A DNA stretch of 64,000 bases from Bacteroidota bacterium (GCA_027592025.1 JAQCIQ010000006.1:44491-108490), one strand, 5' to 3'; positions 1 through 8,959 are shown, counted from the stretch's first letter. Numbers and translations are program-made. Notes: generated by a model not told the origin, from the sequence alone.

Positions 1-3000
1 ATGATTTTTTGTTTACCGACCTCAAGTCAATTCGTCTGGTTAAGTCAAAAACACTTAAAAAAGGCCCGTTTTGCTTTCGCTCAGAAACAACGGAATCCAC
101 CGCTGAACCACCAACACCTTTGATGGCACCCAAGCCAAATCTGATAGCGCTATCCTTGTTAACCGAAAATATATAATAAGATTCATTGACGTCTGGCCCC
201 AAAACAGGAACTTTCATCCGCTTACATTCTTCCATGAAAAAGGTAACTTTCTTGATGTCGCTCATGTTATTGGACAGCACAGCCGCCATATATTCGGCAG
301 GATAATTTGCTTTTAAATAGGCCGTTTGATAGGCTATCCATGCATAACAAGTGGAGTGCGATTTATTGAACGCATAACTGGCAAATGACTCCCAGTCCTT
401 CCATATTTTTTCCAATTTAGTCGCGTCGTGGCCCTTGGCAGAAGCTTGTTTGACGAACTTGGGTTTCATTTTGTCGAGAACCTCCTTTTGTTTTTTACCC
501 ATGGCCTTTCTCAAAATATCGGCTTCGCCTTTCGTAAAATCAGCCAATTTTTGAGACAGCAACATCACCTGTTCTTGATAAACAGTAATTCCATAGGTTT
601 CTTCCAGAAAAGACGCCATTTCGGGCAAATCGTATTCAATTTCTTCTTCGCCGTGTTTTCTTTTGATAAATTGAGGAATGTACTCAATTGGCCCAGGACG
701 GTAAAGGGCATTCATGGCAATCAAATCGTCAAACTTTGTAGGTTTGAGTTCTTTGAGATACTTTTGCATACCAACAGATTCGTACTGAAAAATTCCTACC
801 GTTTCGCCCTGTTGGAACAATTCGAAAGTAGCGGTGTCATCCAACGGAAATTGATCTGGATCTAATGCAATTCCATGTTTGGCTTTAACGATCTTGACGG
901 TATCCTTAATAATGGTTAAGGTGCGTAAGCCCAAAAAATCCATCTTCAGCAAACCAGCCTCCTCAACCACGGCATTGTCAAACTGGGTGACGAACATGTC
1001 CGAATCTTTAGCGGTTGCAATCGGGACAAATTCACTAATGTCTCCTGGAGTGATGATTACGCCACATGCATGGGTACCAGTATTCCTCAAAGAGCCTTCT
1101 AAAATCCTAGCCTGATTGATGGTTTCAGACTCCAAGCCCTCTCCTTCAGCAATATTGAGCAGTTGATTGGTGCGTTCCATGTCTTCTTTTCTCAACTTAT
1201 TGCTCAGTTCCTTTTCGTCGGTGCTGAACAATTGATCGAGCTTCCACATGTCAGGAACCAGTTTGGCCAATCGATCGGCTTCGTTTAAAGGCAAATCTAA
1301 AACTCTTGCAGTGTCACGAATCGCCGATTTGGCAGCCATAGTCCCATAGGTAATGATCTGAGCCACCTGATTGCTCCCATATTTTTCAATGACGTAATCA
1401 ATAACTTTAGATCGACCCTCATCATCAAAATCAATATCAATATCAGGCATGCTGATTCGATCAGGATTGAGAAAACGCTCGAAAAGTAAATTGTACTGGA
1501 TAGGGTCAATATTAGTAATTTTCAGACAATAGGCTACGGCAGAACCAGCAGCAGAGCCTCTTCCTGGGCCCACGGAAACGCCCATTTCCCGTGCCGCCCG
1601 AATAAAGTCCGCAACAATCAAAAAGTATCCTGGGTATCCCGTGTTGGCAATGGTTGCAAGTTCAAAATTGAGCCGCTCTTCTATTTCTGGACTCAGATCT
1701 CCATACCTCAATTGAGCGCCTTGAAAGGTCAAATGTTTCAGATAAGCATTCTCCCTATCATCTGGATTCTCCGAAACAAATTCTGCCGGTATTTCGAATT
1801 TTGGAAGAAGTACGTTTCGCGCCAAGTCAAAAGGCTCAATCTTGTCTAACAGTTCTGCAATGTTCGTAATTGCCTCAGGAATATCAATGAACAATTGTTT
1901 CATCTCATCCGAGGACTTGAAATAATATTCTTGATTGTCTAGGCCATATCGATAACCACGGCCACGACCAATTGGAGTTTGTTGCTTTTCCCCATCCTTG
2001 ACGCAAAGCAGAATGTCATGCGCATTGGCATTATCCTTTTTGGTATAATAAGTATTGTTCGTAGCTATTAATTTGATGTCATGGGTCTTTGAAAGTTGAA
2101 TCAATGAAGGATTGATCCTGTCTTCGTCTTCTTGTCCGTGCCTCATCAACTCTATATAAAGATCATCGCCAAATTGACTTTTCCACCACAGCAATGCCTC
2201 TTCCGCCTGATTTTCTCCTAAATTTAAAAGTTTCGAAGGAACTTCACCGTATAAATTACCCGTGAGGACAATGATCCCTTCCTTATATCGTTCAATGATA
2301 TCCTTATCGATTCTGGGCACATAATAGAATCCTTGGGTAAACCCAATAGAGGACATTTTTGACAAGTTTTTGTACCCTATTTTATTTTTGGCTAAAAACA
2401 CAACTTGATATCCATTGTCTTTAAAAGTCTTGTCCAAATGGTTTTCGCAGACCTGAAATTCGCAACCTAAAATACCTTTGAGTTGATTTTCAGAAGATTG
2501 GTTATGTTTTTGTATGGCCTTTACAAAATGAAAAGCGCCCATCATGTTGGCATGATCGGTCAAGGCCACGGCGGGCATTGCCATTGTTGCTGCAGTTTTT
2601 ACCAAGTCGTCTATACTGGTTGTAGACTGTAGGATTGAAAATTGCGTGTGGTTGTGAAGATGGGCGAAAGGAGCCTCAGTCAAAACTGTGGATAAGGCGG
2701 CTTTTTTAGAGGGTGCAATTGGTTCGTTTTGCACTTTGACTATATCGGCGGAAGCCTTTTGAAGATTGACATGTTTTAATCCAATATTATCTACAGCAGC
2801 AAGGTGTACTGACTTGAATCGCTCCAAATAGTCCTTATCGACTTTCAACTGTTTATCAGAAAACTGACCTGTTCTAATCAATTCAAAAAAACATCTTGCA
2901 GTGGCCTCTACATCGGCCGTGGCATTATGAGCTTCATTAAAAGGGACTCCGAATAGAAAATGGTGAAGCTCAGTCAGAGTAGGCAATTTGAATTTTCCTC

Positions 3001-3436
3001 CGCGCCCTCCAGGAATTTTACACATCGAGGCTGTATCTTCTGTACAAGTGTCCAGAATGGCTTTCCCCTCCAAAGGGTTGCTGCCTTGAATTCTCAAATA
3101 CTCTGCTCCCATGATGTTGAGGTCGAACCCAACGTTTTGGCCTACTACGAATTTGGCCTTCGACAAAGCCTCTGAAAAAGCATCCAGTACATCAACCAGA
3201 GGTGTGCCCTTGGTTTGAGCCAATTCAGTTGAAATACCGTGAATTTTTTCAGCATCAAAAGGAATATTGAAACCTTCAGGAACGATTAAGTAGTCCTGAT
3301 GATCGACACAAGCACCCATCTCGTCGTGCAATTGCCATGCAATCTGAACGCACCTCGGCCAATTGTCGAGATCCGAGACAGGAGCACCCCATCTTTTGGG
3401 CAAACCAGTAGTTTCTGTGTCAAAAATTAAATACAA
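1..3436 (-). CDS. dnaE: DNA polymerase III alpha subunit with N-terminal exonuclease domain (partial, 3' end outside window)
   Basis: Replicative DNA polymerase; 1145 residues are visible and the frame is still open at the left edge. Domains in order: a DnaQ-type 3'-5' exonuclease (about 1-190) with DTETTGL, NVGFDLN and HNATADVEAT carrying the D-E-D-H-D residues; a PHP domain from about 255 (HLHNHT, TDHANMMG); and the polymerase core with PDIDIDFDD near 662. I chose the TTG at 3434-3436 because no in-frame ATG lies between the upstream stop and the exonuclease motif, and because flavobacterial DnaE proteins start MYLIFDTETTGL, which matches residues 1-12 here. Full length in relatives is about 1500 residues. 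No intein or frameshift is seen in the visible part. Confidence 0.95.
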   Translation of the reverse strand, partial: MYLIFDTETTGLPKRWGAPVSDLDNWPRCVQIAWQLHDEMGACVDHQDYLIVPEGFNIPFDAEKIHGISTELAQTKGTPLVDVLDAFSEALSKAKFVVGQNVGFDLNIMGAEYLRIQGSNPLEGKAILDTCTEDTASMCKIPGGRGGKFKLPTLTELHHFLFGVPFNEAHNATADVEATARCFFELIRTGQFSDKQLKVDKDYLERFKSVHLAAVDNIGLKHVNLQKASADIVKVQNEPIAPSKKAALSTVLTEAPFAHLHNHTQFSILQSTTSIDDLVKTAATMAMPAVALTDHANMMGAFHFVKAIQKHNQSSENQLKGILGCEFQVCENHLDKTFKDNGYQVVFLAKNKIGYKNLSKMSSIGFTQGFYYVPRIDKDIIERYKEGIIVLTGNLYGEVPSKLLNLGENQAEEALLWWKSQFGDDLYIELMRHGQEDEDRINPSLIQLSKTHDIKLIATNNTYYTKKDNANAHDILLCVKDGEKQQTPIGRGRGYRYGLDNQEYYFKSSDEMKQLFIDIPEAITNIAELLDKIEPFDLARNVLLPKFEIPAEFVSENPDDRENAYLKHLTFQGAQLRYGDLSPEIEERLNFELATIANTGYPGYFLIVADFIRAAREMGVSVGPGRGSAAGSAVAYCLKITNIDPIQYNLLFERFLNPDRISMPDIDIDFDDEGRSKVIDYVIEKYGSNQVAQIITYGTMAAKSAIRDTARVLDLPLNEADRLAKLVPDMWKLDQLFSTDEKELSNKLRKEDMERTNQLLNIAEGEGLESETINQARILEGSLRNTGTHACGVIITPGDISEFVPIATAKDSDMFVTQFDNAVVEEAGLLKMDFLGLRTLTIIKDTVKIVKAKHGIALDPDQFPLDDTATFELFQQGETVGIFQYESVGMQKYLKELKPTKFDDLIAMNALYRPGPIEYIPQFIKRKHGEEEIEYDLPEMASFLEETYGITVYQEQVMLLSQKLADFTKGEADILRKAMGKKQKEVLDKMKPKFVKQASAKGHDATKLEKIWKDWESFASYAFNKSHSTCYAWIAYQTAYLKANYPAEYMAAVLSNNMSDIKKVTFFMEECKRMKVPVLGPDVNESYYIFSVNKDSAIRFGLGAIKGVGGSAVDSVVSERKQNGPFLSVFDLTRRIDLRSVNKKS

Positions 3437-3526
3437 TTTGGATAAAAATTTAGAAGCTAAAAATATAACAAAACTCTGCTCTAGTCACTCAAAGGGCAAA
3501 GCAGTTATAAACATTTGTCAAAAGCA

Positions 3527-4003
3527 CTACGGGGCAGAAGGGACAATAGGCACGCGAAAAATGCGTCCAATGTTAAAATTGACAGAGCTAGTACCATCAA
3601 CGGAATACCCAGTAAACCAAAACTCACCAGCAATGTACTTTTCCTCAGTGTTGTATTCTTTTAAATCTATATTTCCATCGCTCTTTTCACCCAAACCATT
3701 GGAACCATTATTCAATGTGCTGTAGGTCATACCGTCTTGAACAAATCCTATCGAAGCGATTGAATTGCTATTGAGGCCATAATCCCCGATGGCGGTTGCT
3801 GGAATTTTGATCAATAAGACATTGTTGCCTCTGTAGCCAATTACTGTAATAGTGTCAGAAACCACCGTGGCCGAAAAGCTAGTGGCTCGCCATACATATT
3901 CGTCGTTAAGACGTCCTTGTAGCGAAGGATCACTAAAGAGCAAATTGTCTTTACATCCCGCAAAAACCAATAAAATACCTAAAGAAATAAGGAGCCTTTT
4001 CAT
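3527..4003 (-). CDS. Lipoprotein, possibly DUF6252-like
   Basis: A 158-residue predicted outer-membrane or periplasmic lipoprotein. The start is the ATG at 4003: it gives MKRLLISLGILLVFAGC, a short basic n-region, a hydrophobic stretch and a lipobox (FAGC). A longer frame from 4057 would put extra hydrophobic residues before the signal and overlap the promoter region. The mature part is beta-rich and ends in a segment (VNFNIGRIFRVPI) that resembles small Bacteroidota lipoproteins of the DUF6252 kind; that match is from memory and weak. It diverges from rpsP over a 121-base gap. Function unknown. Confidence 0.75.
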   Translation of the reverse strand: MKRLLISLGILLVFAGCKDNLLFSDPSLQGRLNDEYVWRATSFSATVVSDTITVIGYRGNNVLLIKIPATAIGDYGLNSNSIASIGFVQDGMTYSTLNNGSNGLGEKSDGNIDLKEYNTEEKYIAGEFWFTGYSVDGTSSVNFNIGRIFRVPIVPSAP

Positions 4004-4073
4004 TTGTAAACTAATGATGCCACTAAAGTAATCAAAAAAGAGAAATATAATGACCAACTGTTCAAAATAATAC

Positions 4074-4081
4074 TATATTTG
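4074..4081 (+). promoter_or_regulatory. Bacteroidota -7 element for rpsP
   Basis: TATATTTG matches the TAnnTTTG element recognised by the Bacteroidota primary sigma factor. It lies 43 bases before the rpsP start. No good TTTG element is seen 19 bases upstream. Confidence 0.55.
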
Positions 4082-4124
4082 CGCTCCATTAATAATCGAG
4101 GTCGTGACCTCATAAATTAATTCT

Positions 4125-4739
4125 ATGCCAGTAAAAATTAGATTACAGCGCCATGGTAAAAAAGGCAAACCGTTCTATTGGATTGTCGCTGCGGACGCCC
4201 GTTCAAAAAGAGATGGAAGATATCTCGAAAAACTAGGAACTTACAATCCCAATACAAATCCCGCGACAATCGACTTGGATGTTGATGGCGCTGTGAAATG
4301 GTTGGAATTTGGTGCACAACCGAGTGATACAGCAAAACAATTGTTGTCTTACAAAGGTGCCCTAATGAAAAAACACCTCAAAGGAGGCGTGAATAAAGGC
4401 GCTTTTACAGAAGAGGAAGCAGAAGCCAAATTTCAAGCTTGGTTGAGCCAAAAAGAACAAGCAATTGCTGATAAAACTTCTGCCCTTGCTAGCGCTAAAG
4501 CCAAAAAGGCAGCAGAGGCTCACGCCGCTGAAAAAGCATCTAATGAAGCACGTGCTAAAGCTCAATCGGATGCAGCTGCTGCTGCACTTGTTGCAGAAGA
4601 AGCTGTTGTTGCAGAAGAAGCTGTTGTTGTGGAAGAGGCTGTTGCGGTTGAAGAAACCGTTGCTGTTGAAGAAGCTGTTGCTGAGGAAGCAGTTAATGAA
4701 GCTTCTTCGCAAGAAACTGAAACCAAAGAAGAGGAATAA
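4125..4739 (+). CDS. rpsP: 30S ribosomal protein bS16 with long C-terminal tail
   Basis: Small-subunit ribosomal protein bS16. Residues 1 to about 85 are the conserved domain (MPVKIRLQRHGKKGKPFYWIV, then ADARSKRDGRYLEKLGTYNP). The protein has 204 residues, while bS16 is usually 80-90; Bacteroidota forms are often longer. From about 85 to 150 the tail is Ala/Lys/Glu-rich and probably helical. From about 156 on it is an acidic repeat of six-residue units of the type VAEEAV, ending in a Glu-rich stretch. rimM follows in the usual order but beyond a strong terminator. An antisense frame at 4362-4712 and an alternative plus frame at 4465-4782 are artefacts of this repetitive composition. Confidence 0.97.
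   Translation: MPVKIRLQRHGKKGKPFYWIVAADARSKRDGRYLEKLGTYNPNTNPATIDLDVDGAVKWLEFGAQPSDTAKQLLSYKGALMKKHLKGGVNKGAFTEEEAEAKFQAWLSQKEQAIADKTSALASAKAKKAAEAHAAEKASNEARAKAQSDAAAAALVAEEAVVAEEAVVVEEAVAVEETVAVEEAVAEEAVNEASSQETETKEEE
4590..4694 (+). repeat. 18-base coding repeat in the bS16 tail
   Basis: About six imperfect copies of an 18-base unit of the form gttgcagaagaagctgtt, in frame, encoding V/A-A/V-E-E-A/T-V. The first two copies are nearly identical and later ones have drifted, which suggests growth by slippage or unequal exchange. Confidence 0.85.
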
Positions 4740-4765
4740 TCCTTTCCTTTTAGGTTGTATCTTTG

Positions 4766-4794
4766 AACCCGTTACTTTGTAGCGGGTTTTTTTT
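4766..4794 (+). terminator. Intrinsic terminator between rpsP and rimM
   Basis: Stem AACCCGTTAC / GTAGCGGGTT (10 pairs including one G-T) with a three-base loop, followed directly by a run of T. The T run ends 8 bases before the rimM start codon. Confidence 0.88.
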
Positions 4795-4801
4795 ACAAAT
4801 T

Positions 4802-5332
4802 ATGGAAAAGAAGGATTGCTTTTATTTTGGCACCATTGTTCGAAAGTTTAGCTTCAAAGGGGAGCTCCTTGTCAAAATGGATACAGACCAACCAGAAATT
4901 ATACATCGACTCGATGCTGTATTGATTGAGAAAAACAACCGATTGATGCCCTTTTTTGTCATGGGGGCACAATTGCATAAGTCTGCCTTGTTGAGGCTAA
5001 AACTCGAAGATATTGATGACGAAAAAGCTGCTGATGCGCTCATGCATTGTGACATCTACCTTCCAATGAGTGTTCTGCCTAAGTTAGACGGCAATAAATT
5101 TTACTACCACGAGGTCATAGGATACAAAGTAACCGATGAGCATTTTGGGCCAGTAGGCGAAATTACTGGAGTCAACGATCAAACATCTCAAGCCATTTTT
5201 GAAATAGATCATCACAGCAATAGTGTACTCATTCCTATTAATGACGATTTTATTGTAAAAGTCGATCGTAGCAACAAGACCATTTTTGTCAATGTTCCAG
5301 AAGGTTTGATTGAACTTTATTTACCTGAATGA
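4802..5332 (+). CDS. rimM: Ribosome maturation factor RimM
   Basis: Assists 30S head assembly by binding near uS19. The 176 residues have the two-domain layout: an N-terminal beta-barrel (YFGTIVRKFSFKGELLVKM, about 6-85) and a C-terminal PRC-barrel (KFYYHEVIGYKVTD, VGEITGV, about 95-170). The ATG at 4802 is chosen because MEKKDCFYFGTIV matches the family N-terminus; the earlier ATG at 4763 would place start codon and leader inside the terminator hairpin. With only 62 bases to rpsP, most of them hairpin, expression probably depends on read-through of that terminator. Confidence 0.95.
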   Translation: MEKKDCFYFGTIVRKFSFKGELLVKMDTDQPEIIHRLDAVLIEKNNRLMPFFVMGAQLHKSALLRLKLEDIDDEKAADALMHCDIYLPMSVLPKLDGNKFYYHEVIGYKVTDEHFGPVGEITGVNDQTSQAIFEIDHHSNSVLIPINDDFIVKVDRSNKTIFVNVPEGLIELYLPE

Positions 5333-5354
5333 CCTTATTATTTCATACAATACT

Positions 5355-5362
5355 TAACTTTG
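5355..5362 (+). promoter_or_regulatory. Bacteroidota -7 element for gcdH
   Basis: TAACTTTG fits TAnnTTTG and lies 18 bases before the gcdH ATG, giving a very short leader. No clear -33 TTTG. Confidence 0.45.
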
Positions 5363-5379
5363 CCGACTAAATAGAACAT

Positions 5380-6558
5380 ATGAAGCCAGACCTTTTTGAA
5401 TCTCCTGATTATTACGGTATTGACGACTTGCTGTCGGAAGAACACAAATTAGTAAGAGCTGCTGCTAGAGAGTGGGTCAAGCGGGAAGTTTCTCCCATCA
5501 TTGAGGAAGCTGCTCAGAAGGCAGAATTCCCAAAAAGCATAGTTTCTGGATTGGCAGAAATTGGGGCTTTTGGTCCATATATTCCTGAGGCATACGGAGG
5601 AGCTGGTTTGGATCAAATTTCTTATGGTTTAATCATGCAAGAAATCGAACGCGGTGATTCAGGCGTTCGTAGCACAGCATCTGTGCAATCGTCCCTAGTG
5701 ATGTATCCTATCTATGCCTATGGTACAGAAGAACAAAGACAAAAGTATCTTCCAAAACTTGCTTCAGGAGAATTTATGGGATGTTTTGGATTGACCGAGC
5801 CCGATCATGGCTCCAATCCAGGAGGCATGACGACCAATTACAAAGATATGGGGGACCATTTTCTGTTAAACGGTGCCAAAATGTGGATCTCAAACGCCCC
5901 TTTTGCCGATATTGCTGTAGTTTGGGCCAAAAACGAAGAAGGAAGGATTCACGGACTCATTGTAGAGCGTGGCATGGAAGGATTCAGCACACCTGAAACG
6001 CACAACAAGTGGTCGCTCAGAGCAAGTGCTACTGGCGAGTTGATTTTTGACAACGTCAAGGTGCCAAAAGAAAATTTATTACCCAACAAATCTGGTTTGG
6101 GAGCTCCCCTAGGTTGTTTAGATTCTGCCCGATATGGCATCGCATGGGGCGCCATTGGCGCAGCCATGGACTGCTATGACACCGCATTGCGCTACAGCCA
6201 GGAGCGCATGCAGTTTGACAGACCAATTGGACAATTTCAGCTTCAACAAAAAAAACTGGCTGAGATGATAACAGAAATCACCAAGGCACAACTATTGGCA
6301 TGGCGACTGGGCGTGTTGAAAAATGAAGGTCGTGCAACAACTGCTCAAATTTCTATGGCCAAAAGAAACAATGTCGACATGGCCATTAATATTGCTAGAG
6401 AAGCCCGACAGATGTTAGGAGGAATGGGTATTACTGGCGAATATCCCATCATGAGGCATATGATGAACCTCGAAAGTGTTATCACATACGAGGGCACGCA
6501 CGACATCCATTTGTTGATTACTGGTATGGACGTGACTGGACTGAACGCTTTCAAATAA
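5380..6558 (+). CDS. gcdH: Glutaryl-CoA dehydrogenase (acyl-CoA dehydrogenase family)
   Basis: FAD enzyme that oxidises and decarboxylates glutaryl-CoA to crotonyl-CoA, in lysine and tryptophan breakdown. The 392 residues form a full acyl-CoA dehydrogenase fold. Segments characteristic of the glutaryl branch rather than short-chain dehydrogenases: FGLTEPDHGSNPGGM, KMWISNAPFADIAVVWAK, KWSLRASATG, DSARYGIAWG, and the catalytic Glu in NLESVITYEGTHDIH near the C-terminus. The saccharopine dehydrogenase-like gene at 25112-26476 could act earlier in the same lysine route. The next gene on the same strand is an SGNH hydrolase 42 bases away with no obvious link. Confidence 0.9.
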   Translation: MKPDLFESPDYYGIDDLLSEEHKLVRAAAREWVKREVSPIIEEAAQKAEFPKSIVSGLAEIGAFGPYIPEAYGGAGLDQISYGLIMQEIERGDSGVRSTASVQSSLVMYPIYAYGTEEQRQKYLPKLASGEFMGCFGLTEPDHGSNPGGMTTNYKDMGDHFLLNGAKMWISNAPFADIAVVWAKNEEGRIHGLIVERGMEGFSTPETHNKWSLRASATGELIFDNVKVPKENLLPNKSGLGAPLGCLDSARYGIAWGAIGAAMDCYDTALRYSQERMQFDRPIGQFQLQQKKLAEMITEITKAQLLAWRLGVLKNEGRATTAQISMAKRNNVDMAINIAREARQMLGGMGITGEYPIMRHMMNLESVITYEGTHDIHLLITGMDVTGLNAFK

Positions 6559-6600
6559 AAGTGTTTTAACAGCATTGACCGACTGAAAAATTGATTGATT

Positions 6601-7326
6601 ATGAGATTTATATTTTGGCAAAAACTACTTAGCTTAGCTCTTTCGCTTGTATTCTTGACATGCCAAGAAAAAAAAGAAAATCCAAATTACGTGAATAACT
6701 CAATCGATCAATATACTAGTTATAGATTCCTAGCTCTTGGAGACAGCTACACTATTGGCGAAAGTGTTTGCGACACTTGTCGCTGGCCCGCACAGTTAAA
6801 GACTGCCTTGGAGAATGAGATCGATGGATCGAATATCAGCGTGAGCATCATTGCGCAGACAGGCTGGACAACAACAAATTTACTTCAAGCTATTTCTGAA
6901 GCTTCAACATCAAACAATTACAACTTGGTTTCCTTGCTCATTGGTGTCAACAATCAGTATCAAGGAAAGCCCTTTTCACTCTATGAAACAGAGTTTGTCC
7001 AACTATTAGATATTGCCATTGCAAAGGCAGGTGGAGATAAAACCAAAGTTATTGTAGTGTCAATACCAGATTACGCCTTTACCCCTTTTGGTCAGTCGAT
7101 GTCAAATCCAAGTCAAATAACGACTGATTTGATCAACTACAACGCCTATGCAGCGTCTGTTTGCAATGAAAGAGGTGTTTCATTTGTCAATATAACCGAC
7201 ATCACCCAAGAAGGACTTAATGATTCAAGCTTAGTGGCTACGGATGGTCTGCATCCTTCTGAAGCAGCCTATGCCCTGTTTGTGGAAAGACTGCTTCCAG
7301 TTGCAAAATCCATACTGATCGATTAA
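6601..7326 (+). CDS. SGNH/GDSL-family hydrolase, secreted
   Basis: A 241-residue esterase or lipase-like hydrolase. Block I is FLALGDSYTIGE (catalytic Ser in GDS), block III is IGVNNQYQGK (Asn), and block V is DGLHPSEAAY (Asp and His), so the catalytic set is complete. The N-terminus (MRFIFWQKLLSLALSLVFLTC) is a signal peptide; the Cys could be lipidated but the lipobox is imperfect. Start is the ATG at 6601; an in-frame TTG lies two codons before. It meets the ferredoxin gene tail to tail with no gap. Substrate not predictable. Confidence 0.85.
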   Translation: MRFIFWQKLLSLALSLVFLTCQEKKENPNYVNNSIDQYTSYRFLALGDSYTIGESVCDTCRWPAQLKTALENEIDGSNISVSIIAQTGWTTTNLLQAISEASTSNNYNLVSLLIGVNNQYQGKPFSLYETEFVQLLDIAIAKAGGDKTKVIVVSIPDYAFTPFGQSMSNPSQITTDLINYNAYAASVCNERGVSFVNITDITQEGLNDSSLVATDGLHPSEAAYALFVERLLPVAKSILID

Positions 7327-7659
7327 TTACTCCTCAGGAGCCAAGGTCAATTTGAGGCCATCTAATTCTTCCGAAATTAAGATTTGACAACCCAAACGGC
7401 TATTTGGCTTGACAAAAAAAGCTTCGGACAACATGGCCAATTCATCTTCTGATTGTTGAGGCAATTGGTGATCCGATTCGATGTAGCACTGACAAGAAGC
7501 ACACATCGCCATACCCCCGCAAATTCCAATCGTGCCTTCAGGAGCCAACTCAAAACCTTTGACCACTTCCATTAAATTCATTGCCATGTCTGTTGGAGCT
7601 TGAACCTCGTGCACAACTCCTTCTCGATCCGTGATATGAATGGTGATATCGAGCATCAA
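7327..7659 (-). CDS. 2Fe-2S ferredoxin, adrenodoxin type
   Basis: A 110-residue soluble electron carrier. Ligands are visible as CGGMAMCASC (C-x5-C-x2-C) and a fourth Cys in SRLGCQIL about 36 residues later, the adrenodoxin/ISC ferredoxin spacing. The N-terminus (MMLDITIHITDREGVVHEV) is the usual beta-grasp start. It is the last gene of a minus-strand operon and overlaps the reductase gene by 4 bases (ATGA), so the two are probably translationally coupled and the reductase is its likely electron donor. Confidence 0.92.
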   Translation of the reverse strand: MMLDITIHITDREGVVHEVQAPTDMAMNLMEVVKGFELAPEGTIGICGGMAMCASCQCYIESDHQLPQQSEDELAMLSEAFFVKPNSRLGCQILISEELDGLKLTLAPEE

Positions 7660-8711
7660 TCAATTGATTTAACCACGGATTTGGGAGCCTCTTTTCGAGT
7701 ACCATCAAACCCATCTACTCCGCTAACAGTGGTGTATTTAAAAATTGATTTTTTATTGGGATGAATAATTTTATACGCAGATTGACACATCAATGTAGCT
7801 TCATGAAAACCACATAAAATAAGTTTCATTTTGCCTGGATAGGTATTGACATCTCCAATGGCAAAGATGGCAGGAATGTTGGTTTGATAGTCTAACGCAT
7901 TGTCAACCTTAATGGCATTCTTTTCAATTTCAAGACCCCAATCCGCGATTGGACCAAGTTTTGGAGTCAATCCAAAAAGAGGAATGAAGGCATCGGTTAA
8001 CAATAACCTTGCGCCTTCTCCTTCCTTCTGCACCATAACGGCTTCCAATTGATCCTTACCCTCCAACCCAATGACTTCCGCTGGAGTGATCAAATTGATT
8101 AAACCATCTTGTTTCAAGCGCTGTACTTTTTCCACGGAGTCCAAAGCCCCTCTGAATTCGTTTCTACGATGGATTAAGGTGACTTCGGAGGCCACATTGG
8201 CCAAAAAAATAGACCAGTCTAGTGCCGAATCACCTCCTCCAGAAATCACCACTTTCTTGTTGCGATAGATTTCAGGGTCTTTGATGGCATAGGACACACC
8301 TTTGGATTCGTAGAATTCAATCCGATCAATCAAAGGTTTTCTAGGCTCAAAACTTCCAAGTCCTCCAGCAATAGCCACTACTTTGGCATGATGAGCTGTC
8401 CCAAGATTGGTAGTCACCACAAACGAACCGTCTGCTTGTTTCTCAATCGACTCGGCACGTTCACCCAAGGTAAATCCAGGCTCAAATTGTTTGCACTGTT
8501 CCATTAAATTATTGACAAGTTCGCCGGCCAAAATTTCGGGAAACCCAGGAATGTCATAAATTGGTTTTTTGGGGTAAATCTCAGTACACTGACCCCCTGG
8601 CTGCACCAAGGCATCGATCAAATGACAACGCAACTTGAGTAATCCTGCTTCGAAAACTGCAAACAATCCAGTTGGACCAGCGCCAATTATTAGAATGTCA
8701 GTTTTTATCAT
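7656..8711 (-). CDS. Ferredoxin/flavodoxin-NADP reductase, thioredoxin reductase-like
   Basis: FAD- and NAD(P)-binding reductase of 351 residues. Residues 1-20 hold the FAD dinucleotide motif (ILIIGAGPTGLFA); the second nucleotide site is VVISGGGDSALDWS near 150; a C-terminal FAD motif is AIFAIGDVNTYPG. It has the thioredoxin reductase fold but no CxxC redox pair, which is the mark of the thioredoxin-reductase-like ferredoxin-NADP reductases (as in Bacillus YumC). Its overlap with the ferredoxin gene supports ferredoxin as partner. The electrons probably serve Fe-S assembly or another oxidoreductase; this is inferred from the neighbours. Confidence 0.88.
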   Translation of the reverse strand: MIKTDILIIGAGPTGLFAVFEAGLLKLRCHLIDALVQPGGQCTEIYPKKPIYDIPGFPEILAGELVNNLMEQCKQFEPGFTLGERAESIEKQADGSFVVTTNLGTAHHAKVVAIAGGLGSFEPRKPLIDRIEFYESKGVSYAIKDPEIYRNKKVVISGGGDSALDWSIFLANVASEVTLIHRRNEFRGALDSVEKVQRLKQDGLINLITPAEVIGLEGKDQLEAVMVQKEGEGARLLLTDAFIPLFGLTPKLGPIADWGLEIEKNAIKVDNALDYQTNIPAIFAIGDVNTYPGKMKLILCGFHEATLMCQSAYKIIHPNKKSIFKYTTVSGVDGFDGTRKEAPKSVVKSID

Positions 8712-8716
8712 AACCG

Positions 8717-8953
8717 TTAAATGTTGATTACCGTTTCAATTTGGGGGGCGTACTTCTTGATAGTCATCTCGACACCTGATTTCAAGGTCATTTGATTGAC
8801 ACTGCAATTTGTACAGGCTCCTTCGAGTCTAACCGTAACCGTAGACATGTTTTCAATACCGACTAGAGATATGTCTCCACCATCATTTTGCAAAAAAGGT
8901 CGGATTTCTTCTAAGGCCTTTTCAACGTTTGCTTTTAGAGCTTCTGAGGTCAT
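8717..8953 (-). CDS. NifU C-terminal domain protein (Fe-S scaffold/carrier)
   Basis: A 78-residue stand-alone NifU C-terminal domain. The CxxC that holds the cluster is in LEGACTNCSVNQMTLKSG, followed by the usual GVEMTIKKYAP helix. The start of the domain (ALEEIRPFLQNDGGDISLVG) is highly conserved. It lies 5 bases before the reductase gene and 6 bases after mrp, so all four genes look like one Fe-S handling operon. Confidence 0.93.
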   Translation of the reverse strand: MTSEALKANVEKALEEIRPFLQNDGGDISLVGIENMSTVTVRLEGACTNCSVNQMTLKSGVEMTIKKYAPQIETVINI

Positions 8954-8959
8954 AATCGG

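Noticed and set aside
4362..4782. Long open frames antisense to, and in another frame of, the bS16 tail (one very Asn/Phe/Ser-rich, one Leu/Lys-rich).
   Set aside because: They are side effects of the repetitive GAA/GCT/GTT codons of the tail and have no domain-like composition.
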